Of a stretch of 64,000 nucleotides of DNA, positions 61,146 to 64,000 are shown piece after piece. Numbering within the stretch: the first letter of the stretch is position 1; each line of letters begins with the position of its first letter. The DNA lies in contig CDRNVI010000024.1 of the NCBI GenBank assembly GCA_977017575.1, positions 308,368 through 372,367 of the forward strand, written 5' to 3'. The position numbers and the translations under genes are program-made. The DNA comes from Paramoeba atlantica. Lineage: Eukaryota; Discosea. The notes below the pieces were generated by a model, which saw nothing but the letters and a program-made list of their open reading frames with translations, ran no database searches and was not told the DNA's origin.

Positions 61146-62170
61146 TCATCCCGAACCCTCCGACACCGACCGGAACTTCGGCTCATGCGTCATACGAAAA
61201 TTCGCCACCCGCGGGCGGATACACCTCAACAGAAACTCCAGCAACGCGCGCTCCTCACTTGGGTCACTCTTCGACGTGTACTGATGGTACACATTACACT
61301 CCACCCACTCCTTCTGCTGGTTCTGTTCCCACCGCCTTGCTCGCATAATACTACACCCCACAATTTCACAAGAAGGCGGTTTTAAACCCTGTTCTTTCCC
61401 GTTCCCTGTTTCCGTGATCTGCCTTTCCCCCTTTACCCGTTTCCCCATCTCCTCAGCACCCCCCTCCCCCCCACCCGCCACCTTTACTTCCCCCTCCCCC
61501 CTCCCTCCCCCCTTCTCCCCCCCACCCTCCACCTTTTCTTCCCCCTCCCCCTCCTCCGCATCTCCCCCACCCCCCTTTTCCTCCCCACGCCGCACCCCCT
61601 TCCCCCGCCCGTCCTCCCCACTGTCTCCCCCCGCTTCCTCTGCCCCCCCTTTCACCCCCTCTTCCTCTGCCCCCCCTTTCACCCCCCCTTCTCTTCCCTC
61701 CCCCCGGCGCACCACCCCCCCCACCACCGCGGCCGCCACCACCCCCACCACCGCGTCCGCGCACCCCAGGGCGAAGCACAGGGTGATGACGCGCCCGTTG
61801 TGGGCCCCGAGCGCGGGGTCGGACCAGGCCGGGGAGACCCCCGCGCGCATCACGCTGAGCTGGTGGAAGAGCGGGAGGGAGGAGGGGGTGGGGAGCGCGA
61901 GCAGGTTGGCGTAGAGCGCGGGGGGGGAGGTGAGGGGGGCGGGGTGGGCGCGGCGCGCGATCTTCTCCTGGGCGTGGTACTTGCCGTAGTGCGCAATGTC
62001 CGTGGGGGTGGGACGGGGGGCGTACCAGAGGAAGTAGCCGTGGTGGGGGGAGGGGGGCGTGGGGGGGGGAAGGGGGGGAGGACATGGACAAAAAAGGGGG
62101 GTGGGAAAGGAGGGGAGGAAAGAAAGGAATAAGGAATAAGGGAAGGGAAAGAAAAAAAGGAGGCACGCAT
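61146..62170 (-). CDS. unknown protein with Gly/Glu-rich linker; frame broken at a C tract
   Basis: The 61146-61853 part starts at GTG/ATG, but the same frame is open and coding-like upstream: HGYFLWYAPRPTPTDIAHYG, ALYANLLALPTPSSLPLFHQ. After a hydrophobic helix (VITLCFALGCADAVVGVVAA) there are about 90 residues rich in Gly, Glu and Lys, then a structured end (RRWEQNQQKEWVECNVYHQY). The likely ATG at 62170 (MRASFFSFPSLIPYSF, presequence-like) is one base out of frame; an extra C in the 9-base run at 62061-62069 would join them. Family unknown; an organelle membrane protein is plausible. Confidence 0.55.
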
Positions 62171-62334
62171 AACGGGGAGGGGAGGGCCTGAAGTGGGGTA
62201 CACAGTGTATGTATGTGGGTGTCTTAAGACATCGTGATCTAAAACGTGAGCCCGCACTCTGTAATGAAAAAAAGGTTCATGCCCTGTGTACAAGTTATTG
62301 CACAAAACAGTAGTGCACAAGAACAGAAATCGAC

Positions 62335-62790
62335 CTACTCCGCGCGAGTTGCTGTCTGTGAACCTTCTCCATAGGCGGATATGATCCGTTCCGACGCTTC
62401 ACCTAGAATTTGTGCGCATCGCGTATGAAAAATCATGAGATCTTCCTGTTGTGCTTGTTCCATTTTTTCCTTCGCGGACTTAAGTGAGCTGATGCACCGC
62501 CTGGCAGCCTCGCTAAGTCGAGAGCCTTCCATGCGCGTACTGTCGATTAGCGTTGCAACCTCAGTACACCAAGCTTGGAAACCATCTAGGAGGTCACTTT
62601 GCATTCGCTTGATTTCTTGAACTCTCGATTGAAGTTCGTTCTGCTTGGATGCCAAGGTTTTTGAGGCTACCTCTTCAATTGCCCGGATATCTTGAGTAGA
62701 AATACTCTTCACATCGTCACGAAGCTCCTCCAATTTGTGAGTTTTCTTCTTTTCCCATTCCTCCCAAAACTGATCAAATTTTGGTTCCAT
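62335..62790 (-). CDS. small coiled-coil protein
   Basis: 151 residues, ATG start. Heptad-rich, charged helices throughout (FDQFWEEWEKKKTHKLEEL, KNELQSRVQEIKRMQSDL, SLKSAKEKMEQAQQEDLM), with no membrane segment. Could be a cytoskeletal or kinetochore-type component; no family recognised. It is the last host gene in the window and keeps the minus strand. Confidence 0.65.
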   Translation of the reverse strand: MEPKFDQFWEEWEKKKTHKLEELRDDVKSISTQDIRAIEEVASKTLASKQNELQSRVQEIKRMQSDLLDGFQAWCTEVATLIDSTRMEGSRLSEAARRCISSLKSAKEKMEQAQQEDLMIFHTRCAQILGEASERIISAYGEGSQTATRAE

Positions 62791-62845
62791 TATAGTTTAA
62801 TACAGTACAAAAAAGGTATTTTTCGATCCTAGTATTGATAATATT

Positions 62846-62945
62846 ATACCGGTGGTTGTACCTGTTCCTTGTAAGCTAACTTTATAACTACACGCTTTAC
62901 CCTCGATTATTGAAAAAAAAATGAACAAAAATAGTGAAAGTACGC
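62846..62945 (-). repeat. R1 terminal fragment
   Basis: Contains ACCGGTGGTTGTA, GCTTTACCCTCGATTATTGA and ATGAACAAAAATAGTGAAAG, the terminal block of R1, with a 25-base addition between the first two words. It lies 55 bases upstream of the coiled-coil gene. Confidence 0.6.
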
Positions 62946-62979
62946 CCCCGCTCACGAGAAGTGGCCCCCCACTTTTTTT

Positions 62980-63250
62980 CGTACAAGTGTCCGTTTGAGC
63001 TGATTTTGTTGTATTGTGCATATCTCAACACAAAGACTTTGTGCGTGAAGAAACGAAACAAAAAGAAACGAATGCGTATATTTTAAAAAAGAATTACTTT
63101 TTTTTCACTTTTTCGCCCTTCAATTTCATACACTCGTTTAAAGAGTGCCTTAAAGACTTTAAGGCGAGAGTAAAAATTTAAGACTGTTTTGTCGATCACA
63201 TCCTGAGGCAAAGAAGACCACGCTTTCGTACACATCGGATGAGGGAAGGT
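62980..63250 (-). mobile_element. 3' fragment of a mariner-like element
   Basis: Matches the downstream part of the copy at 9.7-10.5 kb in reverse (for example AACACAAAGACTTTGTGCGT and AACGAAACAAAAAGAAACG). On the minus strand the last transposase residues can be read up to a lysine-rich end. No intact gene. Confidence 0.6.
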
Positions 63251-64000
63251 TTATCCGATGGAGGCTGTTCGTCTACCCCACATTGGACCATGGACCTGAC
63301 GTTTTTGATAGGGGAAAGGTCTGACGAGTCAAGGCCAAAGTGTCTCGTAAATAATCGTCCCTTAATTCTCCATTTTTTCTAAGGCTCGGCGGATTGTCAA
63401 CACCAACGCACCACTTTTTTTCATAAAAAATATTTTTCTTGTCATTTCCAGTGCGCCACTTTTTCTTAAAAACTGTATTCTCATTTCCAATGCACCATCA
63501 ATTATTTAGCACCTAAATCGGCTGAAGTTCGGCGTAGAAATTGTGAAAAGTAAGCTAAAGAGAGGAAAACATGAAGATTATGCCCTCCGTCGCCTGTTTT
63601 AGCACCTCAAAAGACATTGCGAGAATGTAGAAATCGTTCTAGAACAAAGGCAAGAGAGTTAATTTTTCTTTTTTGCCAAAATAGGGCGATAATAAATGTT
63701 TTAAAAAAAGTGTGAAATAATGCTTCACTTTGACCAATGAACTGCGTAGTAGTACCAATGAACTGCGTAGTAGTAAAAGAAGCTAAGTAAGCAAAGGTAC
63801 GTGAGAAAGCTTGTAAAGTTAGTCTGTTAGTGTTGGAAATTTAATGACAAAAACCAACAAAAAAAAACCAACCACAATGACAATAAATTTGAGCATTTTG
63901 TAAAGGTGAATAAATTTTTGTCTAATAAAGTTTCATACTCAAATTTTACACTTGTACTACTCTGGGTAAGTTTTTATGTTGAAAGGAAAAAGGAACGATG
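63251..64000. other. right-edge stretch without a recognised gene
   Basis: AT-rich. A 20-base unit, CCAATGAACTGCGTAG plus TAGTA, is duplicated at about 63733-63775. Two CAC(C)ACTTTTT-rich blocks (63410-63480) repeat loosely. No supported frame. Confidence 0.4.

Overview
The window is eukaryotic nuclear DNA from a protist with compact, mostly intronless genes. It carries genes for a kinesin, a CCT chaperonin subunit, TFIIH p44, a Nup54-type nucleoporin, a dCMP deaminase, an ABCG transporter, threonyl-tRNA synthetase and a Skp1/mucin-type GlcNAc-transferase. All host genes I can recognise, about 20 over 62 kb, read on the minus strand; only transposon-derived genes read on the plus strand. One-strand gene runs, single-exon genes, 3' ends of non-LTR retroelements with a restriction-like endonuclease, a promastigote-surface-antigen-like LRR protein and a GlcNAc-transferase of the Trypanosoma cruzi/Dictyostelium type together point to a kinetoplastid or other euglenozoan. 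That placement is inference: I saw no spliced-leader gene and no marker that settles it.

Layout. 0.5-3.5 kb: dCMP deaminase and an ABCG half transporter. 3.6-15.4 kb: a transposon-rich tract with nested Tc1/mariner-like elements, deletion derivatives, MITEs and an interspersed hairpin-bearing repeat (called R1 here), plus one LRR gene broken by a GC-rich insertion. 15.5-17.9 kb: a helical protein gene. 18-25.6 kb: two decayed pogo-like elements in opposite orientation, a Merlin transposase interrupted by a MITE, and another C-tract element, with two tiny host-like genes nearby. 26.8-52.6 kb: a dense minus-strand run: RING protein, CCT3, double SpoU methylase, RWD-EEP-2H-primase-like protein, small membrane protein, kinesin, ThrRS, a possible beta-barrel protein, a DUF789 gene with a 1-kb G-rich minisatellite, Nup54, SSL1 and an unknown protein. 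53-58 kb: an intact Tc1/mariner element, R1, a truncated mariner, and two head-to-head retroelement 3' ends. 59.4-62.8 kb: GlcNAc-transferase, an unknown low-complexity protein and a coiled-coil protein. The right end is mostly transposon remnants.

Three themes stand out. First, almost every DNA transposon here has C/G homopolymer tracts just inside its inverted repeats, and many insert at TA. Second, several host genes have good coding sequence but no in-frame ATG or a one-base frame break, often near C/G homopolymers; this may reflect residual assembly indels, non-AUG starts, short 5' introns or real decay. Third, the protein at 32583-35654 appears to join an intact EEP nuclease to a 2H-like and a degenerate primase-like domain. 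Some gene starts listed here are the first in-frame start-like codon (GTG/TTG); where an ATG start is likelier it is named.
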